This document shows, one piece after another, positions 24,101-35,416 of a DNA stretch of 64,000 nt (position 1 is the first letter of the stretch; every line of letters begins with the position of its first letter). A program made the translations under genes and the position numbers. The notes beneath the pieces are model-generated. The model saw only the letters and a list, made by a program, of their open reading frames with translations, searched no databases and was not told the origin of the DNA. Source of the DNA: Hordeum vulgare subsp. vulgare (taxonomy: Eukaryota; Streptophyta; Magnoliopsida; Poales; Poaceae); NCBI RefSeq assembly GCF_904849725.1, contig NC_058521.1:340302638-340366637 (forward strand), given 5' to 3'.

Positions 24101-25133
24101 CCAGTAGCATAAGACAATCCTACCCAAGCAAGGTGAAGAACCACCGCGGCCGAGTGGACGCGACAATGAAGAAGAAGCAATAGGAGTCAACCACCAGTCC
24201 TTTGCTGGCTACATTAACTATGTCAAGAAGCATCAACATTCAAGCACGAAGAAGCCTTTGGACATCAAGAGAAATTAAAGAGCCTTTCTTGTCGAATCAA
24301 GAACGCGAGTCCTGACTAGACCTCTGTGAAACACCTCTTAGAGGAAGTTCACCCAGCTTGCCAAGCCTCAGACCTTGGGATTGGATGGCCGGTCTATACC
24401 TTTGGGCAGCCAGCTCATCTAGGGCCCTCAAAACTTTCGTAGATGGTAGAACCCATTTTAAACGCCGTGTCTCAAGCTTAGTCTTATGGACAAGGCCCAA
24501 CCCAGACTTTTTCCAAGTATCTACGAAGAGGCTAGAAGGCCAGACACTCGAAGGCATGCTGAAGACGTGCGCCCGTGGCGACGAAGGGTGTAAGGCCAAA
24601 AATGAATGAAGCACATACCAGGCAACTACTCAAGTTAAAGATCCCAAGCTTATGCTGACACTCTCAAGGAAGAAGACCACCAACGACTGAGGATCCCCTG
24701 CTTTAAGGAAGTCAAGGACCTCCGTCTGAATGGGGAAGTACACCAAAACCTTGACCCTCCTGTTCTAAAATGAAACATCCAGATGTCACTAACCCACGTG
24801 AGTAACCCCGGGACTAGCAGACACACACACTACCTTGCCATGTATTCCGACTTTGGAGTACACATGCGAGCCAGACCTTTGCCCAAAAATTGCTCAGCAA
24901 GCCCTTCATCCTTAGTCAAACCAAGCTATTGCAAGAACCTGGTTCAGTTTCAAACAAAGTCAAGCAAAGCGTTCGAAGTTGTACCATCAAGCACTTCAAA
25001 ATCCAATGGAGCAATAACGTCAAAGAAGGGGCAGCATGGGAACATGAAGACTACCTCAGACCCAAATTTCTGCATCTCTTTAATGCCTAGCCTAGGAATC
25101 TCGGGGACGAGATTCTTGTAAAGGAGGTAGGTC
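21166..25133 (+). mobile_element. Internal domain of LARD-like element A (non-coding, 3968 bp)
   Basis: It lies between the two ~5 kb LTRs. It begins with a degraded Met-type primer site (tagtattagagcc, 21169-21181) and ends with a purine tract. In between I find no zinc knuckle, DTG, YxDD, RNase H or integrase motif on either strand. Open frames are short (112 codons at most) and unlike known proteins. Very long LTRs around a ~4 kb non-coding interior fit the barley LARDs (Sukkula-type), which rely on proteins supplied in trans. Its last ~50 bases (ctcggggacgagattcttg, then a purine tract) resemble the same place in the Tekay-type element (7140-7171). That points to a Tekay-type helper or ancestor. 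Confidence 0.8.
25118..25133 (+). other. Polypurine tract of LARD-like element A
   Basis: The sequence gtaaaggaggtaggtc lies directly before the LTR start tgtcacaccctg. Confidence 0.7.
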
Positions 25134-28100
25134 TGTCACACCCTGTGTTTTACCTTACTTTGCCAAGTTAATGTAGCTCAAAAATTAGGAATAATTAAAA
25201 CTTTTTATGTGTTATATGATGCTTGTACTGATTGTTGTTTGCTTGTGTTTTCAATCACCAAACTTCCTCATACTCTCTAGAATCATCTCCTTAGCCCCAA
25301 GTCCTTGCCCAATGACCATACCATGTGTATAGGACCTAAAACTATTTTTACCAAATATTATTTTGAACAAAAAGCATTTATTTAATTTAGGCTATCAAAA
25401 AACCCTGAGTTTGGATTTGTACTACAAGTCCTCCAATTAGGGAAGTTGTTTTTCCCCAAATATTTTATTCAAATCCCATTACCAAAAATATTTTTGAAAA
25501 CCACAAAATTATTATTTTAAATTTTATTCTCCTATTTTATTTAAATTCGCTTTTCTGAGGCTAGAAATGGTCTTTTATGAAGAAAAGTTATTTTTCTTGC
25601 TTTCAAAATATTTGAGAAAAATTAGGGAAACCCAGTGGACATATATATTCCATACATAAGAGTTTCAACACATGGTCATGTTCAAAATATTGGAAAAACC
25701 CTTCAAAACCCTTTGTGCCTATTTCAAGGTTTGGAAATATTTCTACAAGAAACTGTGGGGACCCCGACTTACGAGTCGATATCGCCGAATGAATGTGCTT
25801 AGTGATCCCAGAGATCAATGCTCACCCAACAGACAGATACTGAATAAATAGACTCGTACATCCAAGTACCGAATTATTACATCACATGACCAAACGGTCA
25901 AGTTCACAAGGTTGGGCCTATGGCCAAATCATACCGATACAACTAATAGCGGAAATCATAGGGGCTAAGCGTGTGTCCATGCCATCAAGCCTACACCGAC
26001 AGGCATTCTGACTCGGAAGCGTCCTAGTTCACAGGGGCGTCTCCGAGGACGTACTCATCTCTAAACTCCGGTCCTTCCATGTCTGGTCAATAATATAACC
26101 AGTGGCAAGCAAATGAGTACTTTTGAATGGACTCACAAATAGCCCATGATATGAACAATGAAAGTGAAGGATAACAATAACATGCATCTTTGGTGGATAT
26201 CTCTTGGTGGTAAATAAACATGATCCCAGGTATGCATCATAAGTTAAGAACTACTTTTGAAGACCAGGTTACATATATCAATATATCTGTCGAGGGGTGA
26301 ACCATCCAGGTTCACCCTATATGCCAAGTCACCAAACTTGGTCATATCATTACTTTCATAATAACTCCTTTTTATCACAACTCACACACACTTGGTTTAT
26401 GCAGAAACAACTGGACGTAGTTTAAGCAGCAGCACCCAACTGTCCTTGACCGTGGAAATGGCTATTCGAATAGTTTTACACTCTGAAGTGGTAGTACGCT
26501 GGACCCACGAGATCCAGGAAACTTCTGTGTCATCCACAACTCGCGATATATAACATACCCGAGGTAAGTACCCGATCAATGCCTTTCCCCTGACGATACT
26601 AGCCAAAGAGGTCCACTCGATTGGTACCCAGCCCACATGTTGTACGTCTTACGAGCACCAACTCTGGACAGTATCAACCATGCGGAAACCAACGGTGTGC
26701 CTGGAACACGTAAAAACGGCATAGTCGCCCTACCCGGCATGACCCCATCACGAGAGTGACCACACATCACTCCCACCACTAGTAATGTGGCTGTTTGCTA
26801 GCATCGGCCAGAGTAATCAACACAGCCCCATCCCATAAGGGTTAACGTGGTCGTACATGTAAGGTTGGGACGGTCGACACATCATAAATCTATTCCCATT
26901 TCGGAAACCATACTCACAAAAATACCCGGTGCACCACTTCACCAAAAGTGGCCACCCAACTCATCATCACCCTCGGGCATTAGTGGCACCCGACGGGGTT
27001 TTCATAAATCTTTGATTTATACCAACAACATGCTCATGCTAATAATACTCTAACTTTACTTGTCAACATGGTATTAGCATGACCCTCATAGGTGGTAGGA
27101 TCTAGCTCAATGCATGTGCTCCGGAGGAGCCATCGGTAACATCACTGCAATGATTTACCGGCACTTATGATCATATGCAATGGAAACACTTGCTATACTA
27201 ACATGCAATAACATATGCTCAGTCATGGTCAAAGGGTTGCTTGCCTTGGTCAGCTAGGTATCAGCGATCTTCGAGGTCTTCCGCTCTTATTCCCTCGTCA
27301 CATGGATTTTCTATCGTCGTCAAAAGAATAAATAAGGAATAGCTAACTCAAAAACAGATCACAAAGGCATTTTAAAAAATGTTGTTTATTACTGATAAAT
27401 CTAAGTTGTTACTTTTAAAAATATTTGCCTGTGATCCCAATGAAGGAACATTTTTAAAATCAACTAAATAGAAGCAAAACTACTCCAATTTAATCCTTTT
27501 TATTATTGTAAAACAGAATAGTTGCTAAAAAATTCAACCAATGGTCTTATTAAATACTACACATTTTTTGAAAAATATCAGTGGAAAAATTATAGTTTCA
27601 CACTTGTTAAATATTTTTATAAAAATATTTGAAAATCTAGTTTTAAAACAAAATAAAAATGGGCTAAGTCCATGGCCTGGCTTGGCCTGGAACTGGGCCG
27701 GCCCAAAGGCCAGCAGACAGCCTGCCCACGCGCGCGCGCCGTCAGGTTTGAACCTGACGTGCGGGGCCCTGCGGTCAGCGGCTGCGGGTAGCGAGGAGAG
27801 GGGGTTGGGCCATCGACAGGTGGGCCACACGTGTCGGGGTCTTTTCCTACCTCTGGCCACAGAGGAGGAGGAGCATGCCGACGAGGTTGCCGACGTCCTC
27901 GAGCCCCAATGAATATAGAAATGGGTCCGGCTCATCGCCGCCTACGTGCTGGTGGTCGGAACAACGACGGAGATGCACAGGTTCACTGGCGACGAGGAGG
28001 CCACGGCGGAGGAGTTTCGGGAAGTGGTCGAGAGGGTAGCTAGGGGCACGGAAATGCTTGGGAAAGTTGGGGGAAAGCTTCCTGAGGTCGAGGGGAGTGG

Positions 28101-31100
28101 TTTGGTGGGTCGAGGAACACAAGAGCCGTCATGTAGCCGGAGATCGACCGGAGCTCCGAGGCGGAGGGGCCTCGGTCAATCTCGAGCACCGGGGCTCTTC
28201 TGGCTTGCTGGGGAGGCTAGGGAGGTGCTAGTGGTTGTGGCAAAGCTGTCTGAGGGGTGCTAGAGCAAGGGGGCTATATATAGGCCCGCGACGGTAAGCC
28301 AATTTGGGAGTGCCGATGACTCACCATTGCGAGCATGGGGTGCAGAGACGAGCTGGGGTCGAAACCATGGTCTCGGGACGTGGTTTTGGACTGCAAAAAC
28401 CATCTGCAACAGAGAGAGAGAGAGGGGAGTGGAGCACCAGTGGCAGCGCAACTTTGGCCAATACTGGTGCGGGCGGGCACACGTCGCACAAGATCTAGCA
28501 CGGGAGAGGAGGGGCCCTGATGGTCGCTCGATGCATAGGGTTTGACGGGGAAGAGGTTGGACACCTCGGGGGAGGTTTGACCTGGCCGAGAGCATCGCCT
28601 CCAGCTCGGCTTCCTGTAGCACGCCCAGAGCGCAGTTTTGGCATGCCACGACATGATGGTGCACTCTGAGGTGCTTTGGACGTGTCTAGCATGTCATGGG
28701 CACTGGCTGGGATGAGGCTAGTTGTTGAAGTTCTGTGCGAGCTTCGGCTGGTCAAGGGAGACAAGAGAAACAAGTGTTGTCGGCTTTGAGCTGAAGCTTA
28801 GATTGGGGTTTTTGGCATTTCTACTTTTAACCATAGAGGGTCCACTTGACTTGGGCTGGGCATTGATACTAGCCACCTAATCTGAGAGTTTGGAGCAAAG
28901 GGGTTGGGTTTAGCTATGTCTAAGGGGGCTTTTATCCATCTGTCAGAAGGTGCTCGACACTGGTTTGGGGTGGTTGCACCCCACCACTAGTGCTGCAACT
29001 TAACAGGTTTGGTTTTGGTGCTAAAACATGGGGTTTCACCAAGTTTGAGCCCCATTGGACAAGTTTAGCTTTGTAAAATTGAAAACTTCACCATTTGACT
29101 AGACCTGTCCCTTCCAAAGAGAGTGTGGATAAATTTAGTCCCTCAAATCCTATTTTTGGTGTGGAACCCTCATTTGAGGTATTAGGCACTCCTGCAAAGT
29201 TTCATATCACACATCATATATGGGATGATCATGCCAAGTTTCATATCAATCCAAGTTGATTAGATTTACCTAAATGTTCCAAAACTCTATCTATCTAGAA
29301 CCAAACTTGAGCAACTCTACATTGCCAGGTGTCACCGAATATGCTGAACTTTTTTGGACATGTTCTGATACTCTAAAAATGCATCCACGCCAAGTGGTGC
29401 ATAAAGGAGATCATATGAACTTGTCCAAAGACCCTCAAACCCACTTCTACTAATTTCTAGAATTGGGAAATTTTATATTGTGAAGTTTCTCCAATTGATC
29501 CCAAACGTTTTGGGGATGCTATAATAATCAAATAATGTCACCACACCAAGAGTTGCATTAGTGGGAATTAATTTGCGTGGATTTTTCTACAAAAAACCAT
29601 TTATGTGCATTTCTAGGGTTTTGCAAGTCTACATTGGAAACCTTCACCAACAAATCTCAAATTTTCTGTACGGCCTCATTTTTTCCTAGCATAGAACTGT
29701 GTCAAATCTCAAGGGCATTTGAAACCCCTAGATGCCCCTCGCCAGGATCAAACACCTTCTGCCATAAACTAGAGGACAAGCAAAGTGGACCCTAAGATAT
29801 TCCCCTTGCCTAAATATTTCTACCTCACTACTTCCGGGCCCTATTTCACCTCCACTTACTTTTCCATGGCCCCTAATCAATTATTGGGGGGTAACTCCCT
29901 ATCTTTCCCTCTCCTTTTCACCATGGCAGCAACTCTTTTACCCCTCTCCTTCTATTATGTTCATGAAACTGCCCCCAAGCTTTACCACAACCTCTCCTAC
30001 ATGTTAATGCATCAAACCAAACCCAAATATGGCAGGCTAATGTGGGAAATATGAGCAGCCCTTTTAAAAATAGATTTTTGTCACAAATATAGCCTTGAAC
30101 TACAAGTGCTAGCTACACTCCTCTCCCTGTGCTAAAACTTAGTGGTCATGTAGTCCTTGCATAGCTAGGGCTACTAGACAAGGTTTCATCCCAAGTTTCC
30201 TCCAGTTAAAACCCCTTTTGCTAGCCCCAAGTTTGTTGCTGCAAACTTAACCAGAGATGAAACCCATCCTACACAGCCCCATATGGGTCCAAACTGCTCT
30301 ATCATCCTCGGCCATGCATTCCGCGTGTGTTAGACAAGTACCCCGGACCAAAAAAGCATCATGCACATGCCTTGGTGTGGTGACCAGGCCGTTGACATGC
30401 AACAATGACGCTCTGCGAGAAAGGGGTGTCGAGTAGCTAGTGTCGAGCAGCAGCAGAATACCCCAGCACGTCGGACATCTCCTCTCGTCCTCCCATGCCC
30501 CTCCCTGACGCTCGCATAGCTCCAAGGCCCCTCTGACGCGTGTTCCTGCCACGCCAAAACGCATCCAAGGCCACACGAGCTCCCCCTTAGGCGCCTCCTC
30601 CATATACCCCTCTCTGCGAGCCCCTGTTGCACCCTCTCATCTCCCTCTCCCTCCTAATCGCCTCTCGGACCTCCACATTCCTTCTCTTGAGCCCTGCACC
30701 CATCCCCATACGTGCAGCTCCTCTGCCGACATAGCTCAAATCTGAGGCCACAGTTCCTCCCTCCCCCACTAGTCCAAGCAAGAGTCCCCGAGAGTCATGT
30801 CGCTCCTCCCCCTCGGCTCCATATCCTCTCCTCCTGGCTGCATCGCCCTATCCAAGTTCATCGTCGCTGCCACCTTCTTGCCATTAGTGACGTTGTTCCG
30901 GTGGGTCTTGGCGTCTGTATGGTCCAGGAATAGAGGCACCACACCCCCTGCGCCCGAGGATGGCTAGGGCAACGCCGGAGGTAGCCAATCCTGTCAAGGC
31001 GAGCACTAGCGTCGCTCGGCTCCGCCTCCCCTCCACCATCTCCGCTCGAGCGGGAGGAGGAAGAAGGACCTGCATGGTGGGGTCCAGGCGTCAGTGACCT

Positions 31101-33528
31101 AGCAGGTCGGGCCTAGTAATAAGTGGAGGCAGGAATCCCAGGCAGGCGCCTTGCCCAGGGGAAGGCATAATCCACGATGGCGCCTTTGGCGTCGCAACTT
31201 CTCCCGCGCGGTTGGACCAATGGGCCGGCCCAGTCATTGTCCCGCGCGAGTGCATCGTGCTGCTCACTCAGACTCACCCATCTAGGTGATTATTATTTCT
31301 CTCTTTTTCTTTTTACCACTGGGATTAGAAAATTCATATTAAATTTATCCTAACTCCAAATTTGATGATTCAAATTCCTACCGAATCCTAAAATCATGAC
31401 CTATCCAAATATGTGCATTGCATATTTTTTCATAGAACTTATGTGTAGTGCTAATATTCAAATTCAAAATTTGAATATTTCAAACCCCACATTGCAAAAT
31501 TCCTAGATAGGTCAAATCAACTCCAAATGGAGTAATCCCAATTTCTATTTGACTTTAAAATCCTACTGTATTTTCTAGCCTAGGTGAATATTTTTGTCAT
31601 GCAACATTCTTGCTAGACCCAAATAAATAGCCCCATTTCCGTGTATTCCAACTTATTAAATTCATAGGAAAGTCATCCCAACTCCAAATCCAATGAGACC
31701 ACTTCCAAAAGTCTTCTAAAATCATGTCGTATCAGATATTTTTACAAAAATATTTTCTGTAGACTTCTTGTGGGGCGAGTGATGCCTCCACTTCCATCAT
31801 TCAAAATTCTTCGATGGTCCAAATCCCTTAGAACAAACTTTAAGAATTTTTCTTCTGACCACAGATATCCTAGAAAAATAAAACTCCAATTTTTAGAGCA
31901 TTTTGTTTCCTGCGTGATGAGTGGCTTATCGTGGTTATTTCCGGCGATAGTTGAGGAAGTAGACGAAGTACTCGGAGTTGGACGAGAACTGTGAGAGGTG
32001 CTCAAAGACTTTGCTGAACCAGGAAAGTAGCCCTTTGACCATGTTTTAGAATTATTTTTATGCATGCCATATAGCACTTGTTCCGATGCATCGTATTGTG
32101 TTAAATCGGTGACCACCTTGGTGGTTTTCTCCGAAAAGTTCCTTGTAGATACTTGCACTTGGGCATAACCCTACCTTCCTATGAGGGTTGTGCGGGTGGG
32201 AAGTAGTTAGGTTGCTAGTAGTTGCTACACAAATGGGATGTGTTTATGCATGGTGATGATGAAGGAGAAGATTTCAAAGACTTTTCAAAAAAACCCATTG
32301 GGTGCCACTAATGCTCGAGGGAGACATGTTAAGACAGGTAACTACTTGATAAAGAAGTGGTGTACCGAGCCAAGTTGTGTGTGTCATTTCGAAAATGGGA
32401 TTAAATTTTAAGATTGTCGATTTTCCCAACCTTGCATGTGCGACCATGATACCCATTTATTGGACGGGGATTTGTTGATTACTTTGGACGATACTAGCAG
32501 AGAGCCCACATTACTAGTGCCGGGAGTGGCGTGGTCACTCTCGAGATGGGGTCGCGCCACGTAGGGCAACCATGAGCTGTTTTCACAAGCACCGGGCACA
32601 CTATTGCGTGCCATCGTGGATGGTACGTTCTATAGCAAGGCTTGTTGGATGTACATCGTGAGGGATGTCCCCACCGAGTGGAATCTTTGTTTAGTGTCTC
32701 CAGGGGAAAGGCATCGTTCGATTCTTATCTCAGGTATGTAATATACCGCGGGTCATGGATGACACGAAAGTTCCTCGAATCTTATGTATATAGCGCGCAA
32801 CCTCTCGAGAGTGTAAAACTATTCGAACAGTCGTGTCTATGGTCATGGAAAGTTGGATGGTGCTACTTAAACTACCTCGATAAGTTTTCGCATAAACCAA
32901 GTGTTTGTGCGTGAGAAAGATGATTGTGTAAGAAAGCTGGCAGTATAATTCATGAGCTATGTCAGACGACTTGGCATGATATCGGTGGACATGGGATCTT
33001 CGACCCTGAGTTGATATTGATATTTGTAACCTGTTCGTATGGATATCGTTTACCTCGTGATTCATGCCTCACAAGGAATTGATAATGTCATTGCACTCAA
33101 AATTAGCTTTCTGCAAACTTACCTACTTAGTGCTATATCATGCATTGTTGTTGCGTTGTTCCAAACATGGGTTGCTTGCGAGTACATTCAAAGTACTCAC
33201 TGGCTTGCCTCTGGTTATTTCATTGACCAGGCATGAGAGAACAGGATATGATGAAGAATATCTTGGTGACATTCGAGCGAGCTAGGACGCTTCCCAGTCG
33301 TAATGTCTGTAGGGTTGAGGTCGATGGCATGGGTTCGCGTTACCGATGAAGATTTTCCTCTGCAATATATATGAAGACTTGGCTATGGAGGCCATATTTG
33401 CATAAAACGGTACGTAATGGATGTAAGACTCTTGCTATTCAGTTTCTGTGTGGTCAATGAGCATTCATATCTAGGAACAATGTGCACATATATTCAGTGA
33501 TCTCGACTTATGAGTCGGCGTGCCCACA
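25134..33528 (+). repeat. Right LTR of LARD-like element A, interrupted by an inverted insertion
   Basis: It starts tgtcacaccctgtg and ends gagtcggcgtgcccaca. Excluding the insertion (25754 to about 29182) it is about 4.96 kb. Compared with the solo LTR (13345-18420) and the left LTR pieces it is collinear throughout, including the C-rich block 30350-31260. It carries the uninterrupted targets of all three insertions in the left LTR: atccc at 30188, taatg at 32309 and the site near 33300. The next bases (cttat, 33529 on) would hold the right TSD, whose partner is outside the window. Confidence 0.9.
25754..29182 (-). mobile_element. Inverted, truncated LTR of the LARD-like family
   Basis: The left edge, tgtggggaccccgac, is the reverse complement of the family LTR end. 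Reading leftwards on the minus strand it follows the solo LTR: 26380-26700 matches 17505-17740 inverted, and 26860-27010 matches 17160-17310. A GC-rich block spans 27700-28780. The right end does not reach the family start (a ggtgttaca or ggtgtgaca would be expected). It stops near 29182, where element A resumes at tcctgcaaagtttcatat. I infer loss of roughly 0.9 kb of the LTR start. The left flank is gaaac and no clean TSD partner is visible. The boundary is uncertain by tens of bases. Open frames on both strands of the GC-rich block appear to be compositional. Confidence 0.8.
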
Positions 33529-33755
33529 CTCTTATTTCCATCTATCAGTCTATCCTTAGTTTACCCATGAGGGATTGACAATCCCTCCATGCGTTGGGTT
33601 GCGAGGATTTTCTATTTGTGTGCAGGTGTTGCTTACATAATATTGTGGATCTTCCTACTGGATTGATACCTTGGTTTCATAAATGAGGGAAATACTTGTC
33701 GCGCTTTGCTACATCACCCTTTAAGCTTGGAAGGAAACTAACGCAATGAACAAGG
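33529..33755 (+). repeat. Fragment of Athila-type LTR (3' part)
   Basis: The phrases ctggattgataccttggttt and gagggaaatacttgtcgc match the minus-strand reading of the Athila-type LTR at 43790-43885. Both ends are cut off, and no TSD is seen. Confidence 0.6.
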
Positions 33756-34570
33756 AGTCAAGGATGAGGCGGAGGAGGAGGAGGAACCCAATACTTCTTC
33801 TTCTTTAGAACAATCTAAGATGAGGACGAAGATGAATGAGAGTCTCTGAAGCGCTTTATTCAACTCTCGACCCTGAGCAGAGCTGACCCAGCCCTGAGAG
33901 CCAAGATGTACAACTGATCGAACTCGGAAGAGTCGTGCAGGGCAAGAGAAAGTCCTTGAGACCACCTCTAAATTGATAAATCTTGCTCTTCTCATCACGA
34001 ACATCCTGCTTAGCATAGCGGGCCATGTTCTGAAAGTCGATGTTATACTGATAAATAGACGACCTTCCTTGCTTCGAATTCCTGAATTTCTCATGCATGT
34101 CATCAACAAAGCTTGTCAGAATATGGTGCGGTCTGAAATCATGACAAAAGTCATCCCAACTGATCCAACGGCCACCTATGGAATACTAAAGCTGCTACCA
34201 CCAGTCTGTTGCCTAACCTTTCAGCTGGAATGTTGAAATCTTGACGTAATCCTCAGGCCTGAGATTGCTGCACTCTAAATGCTTGCTCATGTCATGTAGC
34301 CAATCGTCCGCATCAAATGGTTGGTCGCACCAGGTGAAGGAATTGGCCTAATTTGCAAGGAATTGATTAAGAGAAGCAAACTATTGTTGGTTGTTCAAAT
34401 TCCCTTGCTGGCCTTGATTCCTCTATTGCATCATTTGAAGCACCATCTGAGTGTTTGCATTGGTCACGGACAAAGCTTGCAACGCCTCTTGAGGAGGAGG
34501 AGGGGCTAGCGAAGGGTCTAACTGCTCTCCCCATCACGACTCAGATTATCGTGAGTTGCTGCAGCCATCC
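33738..34570 (-). pseudogene. gag: gag remnant of another Gypsy element
   Basis: Read leftwards, a start at about 34568 gives MAAATHDNLSRDGESS and then a stop. Conceptual translation across several stops and shifts gives a retrotransposon gag core: DADDWLHDMSKHLE, then an ATDWW-like segment, then an 80-codon open stretch at 33856-34098 with FRNSKQGRSSIYQYNIDFQN and DEKSKIYQFRGGL. This is typical of gag in Gypsy elements with Met-type primers. Protease and pol are absent, as the next ~200 bp to the left are an unrelated LTR scrap. The element is therefore broken after gag, presumably by deletion. Confidence 0.8.
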
Positions 34571-35416
34571 TGGAGAAGGACATGAATATTAGACCACAGA
34601 TGAAAGATGAAGGTGACAAGCTGAATAAAAGGCTTGAAATATTGCAACATGAAGTCTTAGCAATTTCATTGAAACTAGAATTAGTAAGAACACTTCCATA
34701 AATTAGTGACAACATCATATGATTCTAAAGCCACTTTCAATAGTCAACTTTTGAGACAAGAAATGCTCGAAACAAATGTATATCCCAACATACATCCGAT
34801 GGAATAATTTTTCTACGTGACTACTTGAATTCTCACCAAAGAATTTCTGAATTATTTCTTGGTTATGCTACTCAGGGTAATCAGCTACAAGACCTTTCCT
34901 GCAGCTATCAACACATAACCGAGAAGTTCCGCAAATTCTTCTACCTCAAACCTTTGAAACAACAATGATACCAAACCCGGTAGATCATGTGAGATCTCTT
35001 GACTAGTACTCGGGAAAAGTCACAACACTATTTGCCACCAAGCAAAGAATAGATGTGTTTCAACGTTCGCATCCTAAGATACTAAGGAAGCTGAATGATA
35101 ACGATGTGTCAAAAACCCCTTGGAGCTCAACTCCCCATAAGAAATCAATTCACACAAGAGGCATCAAGTCAGAATAACATCACATCGGCATCATATAGAT
35201 TCCAAAATACCCATGTGATCCAAAGAGTTTGAGCGAGAAGAGGTGTAGAAATAAATTTCCTAAGCCGTAAACCTCACTAGAGCAGGTAATGGGAGTAAAG
35301 AGAATCCTACACTCCGATATAAGTAGACTCAAAATTGTTTTTCACTAGATTCGACTCGGCCAAGTTCCATCAAGCAAAGGCTCCTATCATCGTATGGCTC
35401 TGATTACCAACTTGTA
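34570..35416 (-). other. 5' leader and primer site of the minus-strand Gypsy element
   Basis: This is untranslated leader between gag and the LTR. At its right end (about 35396-35416) the minus strand reads attacaagttggtaatcaga, which contains a Met-type primer site variant next to the LTR end. No ORF above 70 codons is convincing. Confidence 0.6.

Noticed and set aside
24297..25121. Frames of 83-112 codons in the LARD-like interior
   Set aside because: No retroviral or host motif, overlapping opposite frames and no conserved pattern. They are better explained as chance.
27534..28773. Cluster of frames on both strands (up to 134 codons)
   Set aside because: This is GC-rich part of the inverted LARD-like LTR. 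Low stop density comes from base composition and no domain is seen.
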